A DNA stretch of 64,000 bases, taken from contig JAKSXM010000132.1 of the NCBI GenBank assembly GCA_022575985.1, positions 16,430,001 through 16,494,000 of the forward strand, written 5' to 3'. Origin of the DNA: Anagrus nilaparvatae. Lineage: Eukaryota > Arthropoda > Insecta > Hymenoptera > Mymaridae. Shown here piece after piece: positions 1 to 10,984 of this stretch (within the stretch, counting starts at the first letter, position 1; each line of letters begins with the position of its first letter). A program made the translations under genes and the position numbers. The notes beneath the pieces were generated by a model. That model was given only the letters and a program-made list of their open reading frames with translations, did not search any database and was not told the DNA's origin.

Positions 1-631
1 TTTTAATCTAAAACTCTTCAGACAATACATATTATATGGATTGAACACACAAAAATAAATTATTTTAAGCCTATTTCGAAGGCAAAATCTACCACTTTGG
101 TAAAAAAGCTTATTATTTTTAAACTAATTGTTATTTTTACTCAAAATTTTGACTTGAAGGTTTTATTCCAGGTTGTTTAATTTAAAAATCAACGTAAAAA
201 TGATACAGCATTTCCTATAAGGGCTAAAAACCCCATAAAATAGGAGTTGAAAAGAGCAAAATTTTCAATTAAGTGAAAATCTTTAATTTTTTATAAGATT
301 TTTATCTCTAAAATACAATGCAATATCTTTTTTATGTTAATTTTTATGTGAATTATTGAATAAAGAGCTGGAAAAATATTCTTATTGGTGCAAAATATAA
401 CATATATAACATTTAAACAAACGTTAAAAAATTTTTTTTTGCAATGGAAAAGATATATCATATAATATTTTGGTATTGATTATAAAAGTTAAAAATTATC
501 AGTTATAAATAAAAACTATCCTTATTTTTATGCAGAAAACAAATTAAAAAAAATTATGCTTAAAACTTCTACTTTTTATTAGGCTAATTTTTTATATCTG
601 TATACGCGGAATTTCTTTATAATTTCTTTAC
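1..631. other. AT-rich sequence downstream of odorant receptor exon 3
   Basis: The remaining C-terminal receptor exons would be expected here on the minus strand, but no splice-flanked open stretch matching the family was recognised. No repeat or RNA gene was seen. Confidence 0.4.
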
Positions 632-3600
632 CTTAGTCATAAGTATATTTCCAGAGATACAATACATAAAGAATTCTGTCAATATGCAAAATAAATAATA
701 AAAAGAAAAAAATGTTGAAAAGTCTGCTGATTGATTTCTTGATAAATCAAGAATATTAATACTAAATAGTGAACCACTTGATATAAATTGTAAAAATATT
801 GCTACTTTAAATATAAAATTAATATCTTTTGCTAAGCTGTAAAAAAATATTATTAAGATAAAATATGAATGTTTAAAATCTTTTCTCAAAAAAATTTTAT
901 TAAATTTCACTTGAGTTACTTTCAAAAAAGTCATATCATGGTCATTGGTCATATTTAAAAAACTTACAAACGGTTTGTGAACTCACAACCAAAGAACATG
1001 GAATAAATTTAAATTTTTATTTTGAATCTTGAAGCCTGTATAATTTAAAAACGCTTCTAACTTATTGGCAAGAAATGACAAATATTTATATGAGTGGAAA
1101 ATTTTAAGCATTTTGTGTATCATATAATATCTTATCTGAGAAATAAAGGGACACCAAATATATGAAAACTAGAACTCACGTGCAAAAATTTAGGCATTAT
1201 ACGTCAAAAAAAATGATAAAGTTTTTTTATTTTTTGGCGGAAAAAATCTATACACGAAAAATACGAGATATTGAGAAATAATGATTTTCTTAAAAGTAGA
1301 ACTCTCATGGGAAAAAATGAGAAAAAGATAATCTTGTTTTTCTTTTATTTTTTAATTTAAAAAATTTTCAATAATTGAAATAATGACAACCTTTACGAGC
1401 AAGTTCTTGATTTAAATGAATTTACAAATTCATCGCCTTCATCTTTTATATGCGGATGCGTATCGTCATCACTTTTTTTATTGAAGTATACAAAGTAGCG
1501 ACATTAGATGAATTTTTAAACTTATTTAAAAATTTGAATTTACGCGGATTTTAAAATGTCGGTACAGAAGGTACCTAGCGTTTCGATCAACACTAACACA
1601 TAGATCTCATCAGTGTAGCTGTGTGTGTTAGTGTATGTGCTATAGATGCTGATGTAAACACGTCCTTATTTGAGTCCTTATTAGATGAAGGCGATGAATT
1701 TGTAAATTCATTTAAATCAAGAACTTGCTCGTAAAGGTTGTCATTATTTCAATTATTTAAATACTCTCCTTGCCATCGAGCGATACAAGAAATTTTGAAT
1801 ATTAATATTCATTATTAGTTATTTAAAAAATTTTCATTAAATTAGGTATCAAATCAAAAAAATCCAGTCATAACGAATTTTCTGAAACCGGGACTCCCGT
1901 TGAAAAACTTAGGTGTTAAAATTTTTTTTTTTTAATTAGGTATCAGATTTAAAAAATCGAGTAAAAACGGTAACGGAATTTCTAAAACTAGTACTTCCAT
2001 AGAAAACAATTAGGTACTACGTCTGAAAAGAACAAAAACAATGGTCTATTTTTTGTATTTTTTGAAGACAATTTTGAGACAAAAATTTTCAAAAAATGAA
2101 TTACCAGATTCGAGATATCAAAGTAAAAATGATACTTCTAGTTATTAGTAATACTTTGGTAAGTAAGCCACATATTTAACAAGGGCTTAAATCCAAAGTT
2201 ACTGTATATTTAAAATTTAATGATAAATTTCTTGATAAAGGATCTATTTAGCACTAAATTTATAAATAGTGAAATAAACATTACAAAACGTACCTGTAAA
2301 TTTGATTGTGGTGATTTATACATTGACTAAAAAATTTATCTTCTGTTAAATAATTCATTTCTTTAACTTTTTTAATATCATCAGATAAATTATTTATAAA
2401 ATTTACTATGCGACAGCCTAATAAATCAAATTGATAACTTAAATAAAGAATTGAAACACTGAATAATAAAGCAAATCCAGAAGCCCAATTTGTTCCATAA
2501 ATTAAACCCATAAACTCTAATAAAAATATAATCCAATAATTTTGCTTATTTAAATTAAATGGTAACCACAATTCTAAAGGCATTTTATAATTTTTATCTT
2601 TTGATGTAACAGCGTTTGAAATAGTAATTGCCATTGCAGTTGACAAAGCAATATATGTGATAAAGATGATATAAATTCTAAAAAAAAATTTAAATTAATT
2701 ATTAAAAGAAAAAATAAAAACTATTTTTGCACCCTTTTTATAAGGCTGCGTCTATTTGCCCAGAAATTTTTGAAAAATAACCTTAAAATATCAGAAACTT
2801 TTTTTCAAAGATTTCACTCATAAAAACTTGAATTTTTTTAAAAATATATTTAAATATTATAAAAAAAAAAACTAAAAAAAATAGTTACTTTCTCAAAAAA
2901 TATTAATATTCAGTGCAGAGTGCAGAAAAGCAAGTAAAGAAAAACCTCTATTCCAGGTTCAAAATATTTTTTTTGTCAATGTGGGAGTACATTTTACATA
3001 AAAAATTTCTGGGTAAATAGACTTTGCGTAAATAAATTATTTTAAATTATTTCTAAAGTTAAATTAATAATAAATAAATAAATTATTTTTTAATAATATA
3101 ACTATCAATATTTTTGAAATTGGAATTAATTTTAAAAAAATATTTAAATTTTTTAATTTTATGATTTTCTTAAAACTAAAAAATTTTATTTTATATGGAT
3201 CGTAATAAATTAAGAATTTTCTTTAGAATAGCTAATAAATACATTAAAAATTGTATCTTACTTTAGAATATGAAACCAATTTTTTTTAACAGAAGTTTCC
3301 TTATCATTTTTAGCTTGAAAATCTTCACTTTTCAATACTTTGTAGATTTTAATAATTTTTTCACGATTATAACGTAATAATGGATATTTTATTGAAACCA
3401 TAAAAAATTCTAACAATATAAGTAAGTTTTGATTAATTTCTTTTAAATCAAATTCTCCTGATATTACTGACAGTACATATTTTGTTTGGCAAATCGTTAA
3501 GATAAAAAATATAACATATAAGAATAATGAATAATAATTAATTATTTTTCTAAAAGTACTATTCATTTTCACTGAAGTAATAGGTTCCCAAAATGCAAAA

Positions 3601-3638
3601 AAACTCATTATTTTAAAAACAAAATCTAATGGGTCCAT
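632..3638 (-). CDS. Odorant receptor family (7tm_6) gene, 3' end missing
   Basis: Insect odorant receptors are seven-helix ligand-gated cation channel subunits that work with Orco in sensory neuron membranes. Exons on the minus strand: 3262-3638, 2294-2677 and 632-836. All junctions are GT-AG and frames join (phases 2, 2, then 0), giving 322 codons. The start is MDPLDFVF, a typical hydrophobic amphipathic N-terminus. Family-like features are the PLELWLPFNLNKQ extracellular loop, the INHHNQIYS helix, and IFLQFISSG followed by FFMYCISGN, which resembles the conserved late-helix YC-GN region. The family is usually 380-400 residues, so about 60-80 C-terminal residues are missing. No matching exon was found in 1-631; it either lies outside the window or is lost. 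No stop or frameshift is seen in the three exons. The subfamily and ligand cannot be inferred. Confidence 0.8.
1370..1757. mobile_element. MITE-like element with perfect 75-bp inverted repeats
   Basis: The 75 bases at 1370-1444 are the exact reverse complement of 1683-1757. The 238-bp interior has its own small hairpin around ACTAACACA / TGTGTTAGT (about 1590-1635). There is no coding capacity. It sits inside the odorant receptor intron 837-2293. No convincing target duplication was identified, so the superfamily is unknown. Confidence 0.75.
2744..3028. mobile_element. MITE with TAA target duplication (PIF/Harbinger-like)
   Basis: Terminal inverted repeats of about 28 bp share GTCTATTT and CCCAGAAATTTTT (2744-2771 and 3001-3028). 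A TAA trinucleotide flanks both ends (2741-2743 and 3029-3031), the size and type of target duplication made by PIF/Harbinger elements. It lies in the receptor intron 2678-3261. Confidence 0.6.
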
Positions 3639-4113
3639 TTTTAAAATATAGAAATTTACTAATTACCCTGGCGGTTTTGGTACAATTACAGTACATACTG
3701 TATTTTAATGAATTTAAAAGTTTTGCTAATGCAATGTAAAAATCTCAATGACACTCTTTATTTAAAATTATAAAATAATTGTAGCTTCATTAAAAATATA
3801 TCATATTCAATGTCAACATGAAAGTTATTTTTTTTTTTTAAATCAAAATTGCAGATTTCTGATTTGTTGAATACTATGTAATTATAAGATAATTCTACAT
3901 AACCTGCATTATCTTATGGCTAAAAAAATAAATTGATGATTAATTGTCGAGAACTTGAGAATTCAGTTTAAATCATTAAAGTTTATTTATGTTGCATATT
4001 TTAATGATTTATCCGCGACCTTATTTTCAGATTTACCAAATACTGATCCTTAACCTTTCAACAAAATATTCTATAGGCCACTTTTATCTTTTATAAGTCA
4101 AAAAAACAAAACA
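3639..4113. other. Sequence upstream of the odorant receptor
   Basis: This should contain the receptor promoter, which is transcribed leftward. No TATA box or initiator can be singled out in such AT-rich sequence, and nothing else is recognised. Confidence 0.3.
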
Positions 4114-4751
4114 AAAATTTTGGGTGGGGTACTTTACGACGAAAAAAAAAAGTCCATAATGAAAATTGTAAGGAAATTTTTTGCACCTAACCCAAATATA
4201 CCGAATATTGAAGTCTGTAAATAAATTGTTACGATTCATAAGTAAAACGAATGGTATTTCCAATGAAATTTAAAAACCCGAATTTTAATAATCCTTCAGT
4301 TTAAAAGTTAAATAATCTTTTTCAAGAAAAATTTATTCTATAATCGTGCACACCAGAAGTTTTATTTCACGAATAAGAATCATTCCGAATAAAACTGCAA
4401 CGAATGATCATAAACCCGAAAATTTTAAATATTTCATACTAAAGAGGTGGTAGAAATTTTTCGGGTATTTGAACTTTCGTGGTAACTTTTTTCTTTTTCA
4501 TATTTTTCGCTACATAAAATTTCCTTACAATATTAATAGGAATTTTTTTTTAATGATAATTATATTTCTAGAAAATAGGTTTTCTTGGTTGAAACTCTTA
4601 TTTGTTCAAATATTCTGTAATTTATTTTTCGGGAAAATATCTAATCGTTAAAATTTCATTATGTTATAAAAATTTAGGAACAATAAATTTCGTTACATTT
4701 TTCATTCTGAACTTTTATTTTTCGTCGAAAAGTACCCCACCCAAAATTTTC
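4114..4751. mobile_element. Inverted-repeat element, about 0.64 kb
   Basis: The left end (4114-4178) and right end (4687-4751) are inverted copies sharing AATTTTGGGTGGGGTACTTT and CGACGAAAAA, with scattered mismatches (roughly 85% identity by eye). No transposase is present. A 60-codon open stretch inside (4469-4651) is low-complexity and not taken as a gene. Confidence 0.6.
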
Positions 4752-5560
4752 AGAAAAGTCTAAATATCTCCTAGTGAAAAATGCTATGCTAATCCAAATC
4801 CAAAAGTGTCATATGTTTTTATTTTCTATTTCATTATTTTAACTTAAAAACTTGTATAAACAATGTACCATAAAAATATGGTCCATGTCAATTTCTTTGT
4901 AAAATATATTAAAACTTATGAACCTTTATTAAATTTATTAATTTATTAAGTAAAGGTTAATAAGCTTGTCTTTTATTATCCAATTCTGTGTTTGTGACAT
5001 AAAGAGATTAATTATAGTTATTAGTTATATAGTTTTCCATTCAGCTATCTTAGATAGTGGAATAGATCATGGAATTTTAGGAAAATAAAATTTCGATTAA
5101 ATCATTTATTTTAATATTTGACTAATTTTACGGAAGAAGCATCATTTTTTTTATTCAAAGGAGGAATCCATGCTCTTTTTTCTCAACGTACTGACTTCTT
5201 TTAGAACAGACAATAACAGCAACAAACTACTTCAAAATTTGAGCAGGATTTACCCGCAAAGAGATCGAAAAAAACGCGTTTCGTTGAACTACAAAATCGG
5301 TATTAGGTAACATTTTTTAAAATAATTTATTTATTTTTGACAGATTTTTTTTGTTTTATATATCTAGACATGGCTGTGTATCATTATGTAGCAAATAATT
5401 TTTAGTAATTTAATGTATTTGCAAATGATGAATGAAACTATTGACCATGGTGGAAGGGGAGCTAGTGAATTTGAAAACAGATAAAATTTTTAGAAAATAT
5501 TACTAATATACAAATAAATAAACAAATATAATCTTTTACTTATATTAAAATTTTAATCTA
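4752..5560. other. Unassigned AT-rich sequence
   Basis: No open reading frame of interest, inverted repeat or RNA gene was recognised. Confidence 0.3.
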
Positions 5561-5564
5561 AATA

Positions 5565-6070
5565 TAAGTTTTAAAATATTCATTTTCGTCAGAACGTTTT
5601 CAAACTGTATTTTGTATAAATTTTTTAATTTTACTCCAGTATTATTACTAACAACCATCGGGATTGGTTTTTTGGGTCGGTGACCATCATTAGTGCGGAC
5701 TACCATTAAATTTGCAAAAACTACTGCCAAAATAGGGTATTTTTTATGTACTCGCACTTTGAGTACCCAGATTTGTTCCATATGAGTTTTTTGGGTCCCT
5801 GATCAAGAATTTGTGTGAATTTTTTTATGAAAAATTAATATTTCAACATTAAATTAGTTTAAATTGCAAAAATAGCAAAAATAGCCTTATCACGAGTTGT
5901 TTTTGCTAATTTGAGCATCAAATATAAATTTTTCATAAAATCATGAAATTCTTGATCAGCGACCTAAAAAACCTATATGGACGAAATCTGGACGCTCAAT
6001 GTGCGAAAGTAGCTTAAATACCCCTTTTTGGAGTTGTTTTAGCTAATTTAAGGGTGAAATATAAGTAGGT
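5565..6070. repeat. Dispersed ~140-bp repeat (CAGCGACCCAAAAAAC family), inverted pair
   Basis: One copy reads on the minus strand (about 5640-5805) and another on the plus strand (about 5940-6070). They are recognised by TTGATCAGCGACC(C/T)AAAAAAC, CTCAA(T/A)GTGCG and a TTTTTGCTAATTTAAGGGTGAAAT-like end. The same unit is tandemly repeated at 30780-31580. A 78-codon minus-strand open frame here is produced by the repeat and is not called a gene. Confidence 0.6.
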
Positions 6071-7580
6071 ATAAATATAAGTAATTTGTTTTAAATTTCA
6101 AATTCCAAAATTCTAATTTTTCATTCTTATTTATAATTTTTAAATATTATTATTTATAAAAAATAAATAAAATGAATTATAACATTATGGAATCATTACT
6201 TGAGACGAAATATAAGATATTTGAATAGTTTCAAATTATTCAGCTTAACGCGCTTTGAAAACTACGCTTTCATTGGCCGAGAGATAATAAACATGATGGC
6301 GACACAGCAATATTATTCTCCCTCAATAGAAACAGGGAGAATGGAAAAAACTCCTCTGCACTTATTTTGAAAATACACCTGTTTATTATTAATGGAGTAG
6401 TTTTTAAGAATGGAGTTCCATTACTCAAAATTTTAACCACCACCTCCAAAATTTACTCCCACTTTTTATTATTTATCATGCAAGAATGACACGAGAGGGG
6501 GGGGGGGGTATAATTTTATATTTTTAGAGGGGGGGTTATAATTTTTTTCTCGTCTGAATGTTCCTCATGCTCTCTCTACACTTTTATAATCGTGCATGAA
6601 ACCACATGATGGTAAGAGCAAAGACCCAGTATCTCACTTTCAAGTTAAAATTCAAACATTTCTTTTTAACTTCCAGAAAGCAGTTTTGTATAACGTGTTG
6701 CAAGGTTGAAAATAGTATATTACGACTCCCTGTCTAGAAAAGTAAAGAATGGCTCAAATCGGACGTAAACTGCGATTTTATACATATGAAATATACTATA
6801 TTGCATGTAATAATGTTATGCTAATGCAATAAATCATTTGTAATCGATAAAAAATTTATTATTATTATTAAATTGAAGATATAAAAAAATAAAATGTCCT
6901 GTTTATTATTTAACCCCATACGTTTCCGCTGATTTCATGAGCGAGATTATAGCTTACAAGAAAGAAATAATAAAACAAAAATATAGCAATCAATATAAGT
7001 TAATTATTCAAAGGTTAAAAGGTTATATTTTTTTCTTTTTATTCTTTCTTAAATACTATGTATTCTGAACCATCAAAATTATTATGCATAATATTGATAA
7101 CTATAAGTTAAATGGGTAAGAAATTAATAAAATATCCATAAGTCTACTTATTTATTATTTTTAGAAAAAAAACTCACTGAAACCCCTTGAATGCAGACTA
7201 TTTTTAATTCATAATTTATTTTTAAATATTTTTCTCTTAGAACTTATCTGGACGTAAGAATCTTTTAGAATATAAAGATTATCCCGTGCTAACATGACCT
7301 AGAGGCCAGATTTTCAAATAAAGAGGATATTGATTTGAAGGTGTCACTTTGACCAAAAAAATTTGGATCCCCATGTTCCAAATATTTTATTACATATTGC
7401 CCCAACGCGATGTAGGGCTTCAAAAACGTATTTTTTAAGCTTTTTTGGCCATACATTTGCCTAGTAAGGGCGAAATATTGAAACTTTCTTATTTTTTTCA
7501 CAGAATTTTTTTTTTTTCATTGAGGTCAGGTTAATAAAAACTTTTTACTTTTCAAACAAAATATTTTAAGCTTTTAGCTT
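6071..7580. other. Intergenic AT-rich sequence with poly-G tracts and one dispersed module
   Basis: It contains two G homopolymer tracts near 6498 and 6520 in otherwise AT-rich DNA. At 6738-6775 is a short copy of the AATAAAGAATGGC(C/T)CAAATCG module that also lies in the large foldback element. A 70-codon minus-strand open frame at 7289-7501 has no recognised similarity and is left out. Confidence 0.4.
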
Positions 7581-8105
7581 TAGGTTAGGACACGTAAGTA
7601 AAAAAATTTTAAGCCGGTAAAAATGAAAACTACCCCCAAAAAATGTTTAGCACTTCTAAAACTACGAAAACTACCCGATTTAGAGGTATAGCTATTTAGA
7701 GGTGTTAAACACATTTTTAGGGGCAATTTTCACTCCTTCAGGTTCATAACTATTTTTTATGCTTAAACTATCTAATCATAAGCTATAAGTTAAATAAAAA
7801 AAATAATTCGTTTATTTTATATTTTGTCCACGCAGGGATAGCTTCAAACCCTTATAGTGCCAAACAAAATATAAATATAAGATTTTTTTTAAATTAATTA
7901 AGCTTTGGATTAGATAATTTTAGACCAAGAAAATAATTATGAACCCCTAGGAGGGAAAATTACCCTTAAAAATATGTTTAACACCCTTAAAAAGATGTAC
8001 CTCTAAAACGGATAGTTTTCGTAGTTTTAGGAGTGCTAAACATTTTTTGGGGGTAGTTTTCATTTTTAACGGCTTAAAATTCTTTTACTTATGTGACCTA
8101 ACCTA
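7581..8105. mobile_element. Foldback MITE, 525 bp
   Basis: The two arms, of roughly 200 bp each, are inverted copies. Both begin TAGGTTAGG and share GAAAACTACCCCCAAAAAAT, then GTTTAGCAC and CTAAAACTACGAAAACTA. The loop is about 100 bp. The right arm ends exactly where the transposase relic begins to look coding, so it appears inserted at that relic's 5' side. Confidence 0.7.
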
Positions 8106-8651
8106 TGAATTAGGAAATTCAAGCTACAATATTTGGCCCATAACTTTAAATTCGTCAAGAATAAATAAAAATAAAAATAAAAATTTTAAATTCAAGAATA
8201 TATCTCATAAAAACATTCAATTAGTAGACAAATGCTTACAAACATTTAATTATGAAATAGGAGTTTTAGATGGAAACTACGAATACACATATAATGCTCA
8301 TCAAACCGTTCAATTAGCTCATTTAGTAAAACTGTGGGGTCCGGTTTTTGGAACATCGGCTTTTTCATTTGAAAATAGGAGTGGACTTTTGGCTATCATG
8401 GTAAATGGTAACTCAAATATTGAGAAAGAAATTGGAAACAAATTAAAACCTCAGATTCAATATGAATGTGTAAAACGAAAGATATTGTTATAAACTATAA
8501 AGATGAGAAAAAATCATATAATATTAGAAATCTTGATGAAAATTATGTAAATAAATATTTGGAGTCTGAAGAATTAACAGTAGTAAGAACTTTTTGTAAA
8601 ACAGATGAATTTTCAATACATGACCGATATAAAATAAATAATATTTTATAC
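8106..8651 (+). pseudogene. CACTA/tnp2-type transposase relic (DUF4218-like region)
   Basis: Two overlapping open stretches (to 8493 and from 8466) form one decayed coding region with a frame change near 8470-8490. The key segment reads YNAHQTVQLAHLVKLWGPVF followed by a (T/H)SAFSFE-like motif and a short hydrophobic helix. This resembles the 'NVHxLxHLxxxVxxWGPLWxHSAFxFE' signature of the DUF4218 part of tnp2/CACTA transposases; the family link is from memory. The upstream catalytic part is missing. The right side is interrupted at 8652 by another element, and the frame seems to continue at 9579 (HLQRMQNKQLY). It is a dead fragment. Confidence 0.5.
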
Positions 8652-9578
8652 GCACACAAAAAAATCCCGTGCGGCGTCAGCCCGAAGCTGGGTTGCTGCT
8701 CCACAGATTACAATGCTTTTGTTGCATGTGATTTCAGACCTCGTGAACCTTCGTGCCGTAAGAAAAATGCACGGTTTCCGGGCTGCCTGAGCCCGAAATA
8801 TTAAAAAAGTAATGCGCATGATCATACGAGAGCACGATAGTATACGTACCGTACGCCCGGCACGCACGTTGTAATAATATTTATTTGTTGGTGTATATTA
8901 TGTACTATTTTTTTTATTTGCAATTATAGATAATGGAGTAAATAATGAGTTCCATCGTGATAATGAGATATATTGTTTAGATTAATAAAAGATTCAATGC
9001 AATAGAATAGATTTTTGAACCTATATTCGCGAGTAAAAAAATAGTATTTACAAACTCCGAATCTGAAGTGAATACTACTAAATTAAAGCATGCTTATTAA
9101 AATTGATAAATACAGATTTTTTTAATGAAAATTTTATGTGTCTTTTAAATAATAATTTACAGGATGGTAATTTATCTGAATTGCTATACCCGTTTCAAAA
9201 ATGTATTTATATTTTACATATACAATTTACCTTTTTAATAAATTGCATACATATATATAATATTATACATGTATTATATTTCTTTTTTATACGCGCTCGT
9301 TTTGTAATTTAAATTAAATTAAATAAGACTTTTTATCAATTTTTTGTCAATTTTAAATGCAGTGTAATATAAAAATATTAATTAATAGCGCGCACTATAA
9401 AAATCAATATAATTTGACTCTATAACATTACCGTCATTTTACACGAATTAACTCGATATTATTTTCTGAATTTTTCTGGGCGTCAGCAGCCCGGAAATAA
9501 TTGAGGAGCTGCACGATAATATTGGTAGTATACATCACAGGGGCTCGGGCTCAAGGAATACAGGATTTTTTTGTGTGC
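8652..9578. mobile_element. 0.93-kb element nested in the transposase relic
   Basis: The termini are exact 16-bp inverted repeats, GCACACAAAAAAATCC and its complement. The subterminal zones are GC-richer than the surroundings and contain related CAGCCCG / CGGGCT motifs on both sides. There is no transposase. The relic's reading frame runs into the left terminus and appears to resume after the right one. The target duplication is unclear because CAC repeats in both terminus and flank, so the superfamily is not assigned; a CAC start would be compatible with CACTA-type ends. Confidence 0.6.
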
Positions 9579-10748
9579 ACATTTACAAAGAATGCAAAAC
9601 AAACAGCTATACGGCCGAGATAAAAATCAAATATCAATTAGAATTTAAATTTTTTTCAATAATGTGTTTTTATCCCTTTCAGCTCTGGAAAGCATACATT
9701 AAATGCACCTATACTATGCTGGAATAACTAAAATTATTAAAGTACTTTCATGCGTATGTCTTAGTGTCTCGATTTATACAAAATGTGCGTATAACTATAG
9801 CTTATAGAAACTGCAACGTAATACCCTCTATTATGTCCTCGTTTGAATAAGCATAAGTTAATACAATATTTGAGGGATACTAGCTTTTCCAATCCCTGTT
9901 TTATCGCGTTCAACATATAACCGCTAGATGGCAGGTACTTATACTATATGTTTTCCGAGGAAGCTGTAGTCTCCATGATAAGTTCTTTAAAAATTTTAAT
10001 ACTTCCAGCATGCAGGTGCATTTTGCATATTTTCCAAGGCTAAAAGTGGATAAAAAATATTAATACACGCGAGACAGAATGTACCCCATCATCCGACACT
10101 TATTTATATAGAGCTTTTTAAAAGCCGGCAAGCGTCGAATAATGACGTACATTCTATCTCTTGTGTATTAATATATTATTATTTGTACAAAGATTCTTAT
10201 TTTTTAATTTGCAAACCCTTACCTACGGTAGAATATGAAAGGCTTTTTTTTAAAAAAATTCTCTACAATTTATAAACAAATAGGTAAAACTCATTACTGA
10301 AAAGGTTCAGCGAAAAATTTCCCACGATACATCCACCTAGAATTAAATGATCTTCAATATGAGCTAAGCAGAATTTTGATCCAAGTAGCCCAGATCTGGG
10401 AACTCAGGCTTTTATGACCCGAAAATTTCGAAAATTTAACAGGTCGTATTTGTTTAAACAAATAAACATTTTTAATTTTTTTTTTATATTCTTGTACTAA
10501 ATACTGAAAAGTAATGATTCTTTCATTAAAAAATTATTATAAATAAATATATGGTTAAAATATATTAGTTACAAATATACTGCGCAAAAAACACCCAGTG
10601 GTGGACAGAGCGTCCTTAAGAGAAAAATTCCCAGAAGGTTGGTCTATTACCCAAGATTGGAGACCACGAATCTCCAACGTCAAGTCTACGGTAACCTGTT
10701 ATCAGAAGTAAGACTTATAACAACACATATCCACATAATATAAAAAAA
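9579..10748. other. Relic tail and unassigned sequence
   Basis: The first ~70 bases continue the transposase relic. The rest has no recognisable gene apart from the hairpin listed at 10056-10175. Confidence 0.3.
10056..10175. repeat. 120-bp imperfect palindrome
   Basis: ATATTAATACACGCGAGACA on the left pairs with the complement of the right end, which has the same core with C/T changes, and the pairing continues through GAATGTAC and (A)TCCGAC. The stem is roughly 45 bp with a loop around 10105-10130. It is a small MITE or a strong hairpin. Confidence 0.5.
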
Positions 10749-10970
10749 GTGAAATGCATCAATGGCGAACCCGTCATAGTTGACCCCGAAGAAAATAACA
10801 AAGAAAATGAACAATCAAATATCATAGATACCAATTTAGAATCAGAATATAACTCTCAACCTCAAGCTATAAAAAGAGGCCCTGGTCGACCTCCAAAACA
10901 TACGACATCCCCTACTCAGGTAATAAAGAATTCAAAGGAAAAAGATGCTTTAAACGACATAAATACTTGA
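10749..10970 (+). CDS. AT-hook-containing ORF fragment, probably transposon-derived
   Basis: An open frame of 73 codons is rich in Asn, Glu, Gln and Lys, with one clear AT-hook motif, KRGPGRPPK, near residues 42-50. The local composition is protein-like. AT-hooks bind the minor groove of AT-rich DNA and occur both in chromatin proteins and in retroelement proteins. It lies directly upstream of the R1-like reverse transcriptase relic with no visible host exon structure, so a retroelement fragment is the likeliest source. No family can be named. Confidence 0.3.
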   Translation: MKCINGEPVIVDPEENNKENEQSNIIDTNLESEYNSQPQAIKRGPGRPPKHTTSPTQVIKNSKEKDALNDINT

Positions 10971-10984
10971 TCAGATAAATTAAT

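Noticed and set aside
8646..8867. 73-codon minus-strand frame
   Set aside because: Falls in the GC-richer subterminal part of the 0.93-kb element; no recognisable protein.
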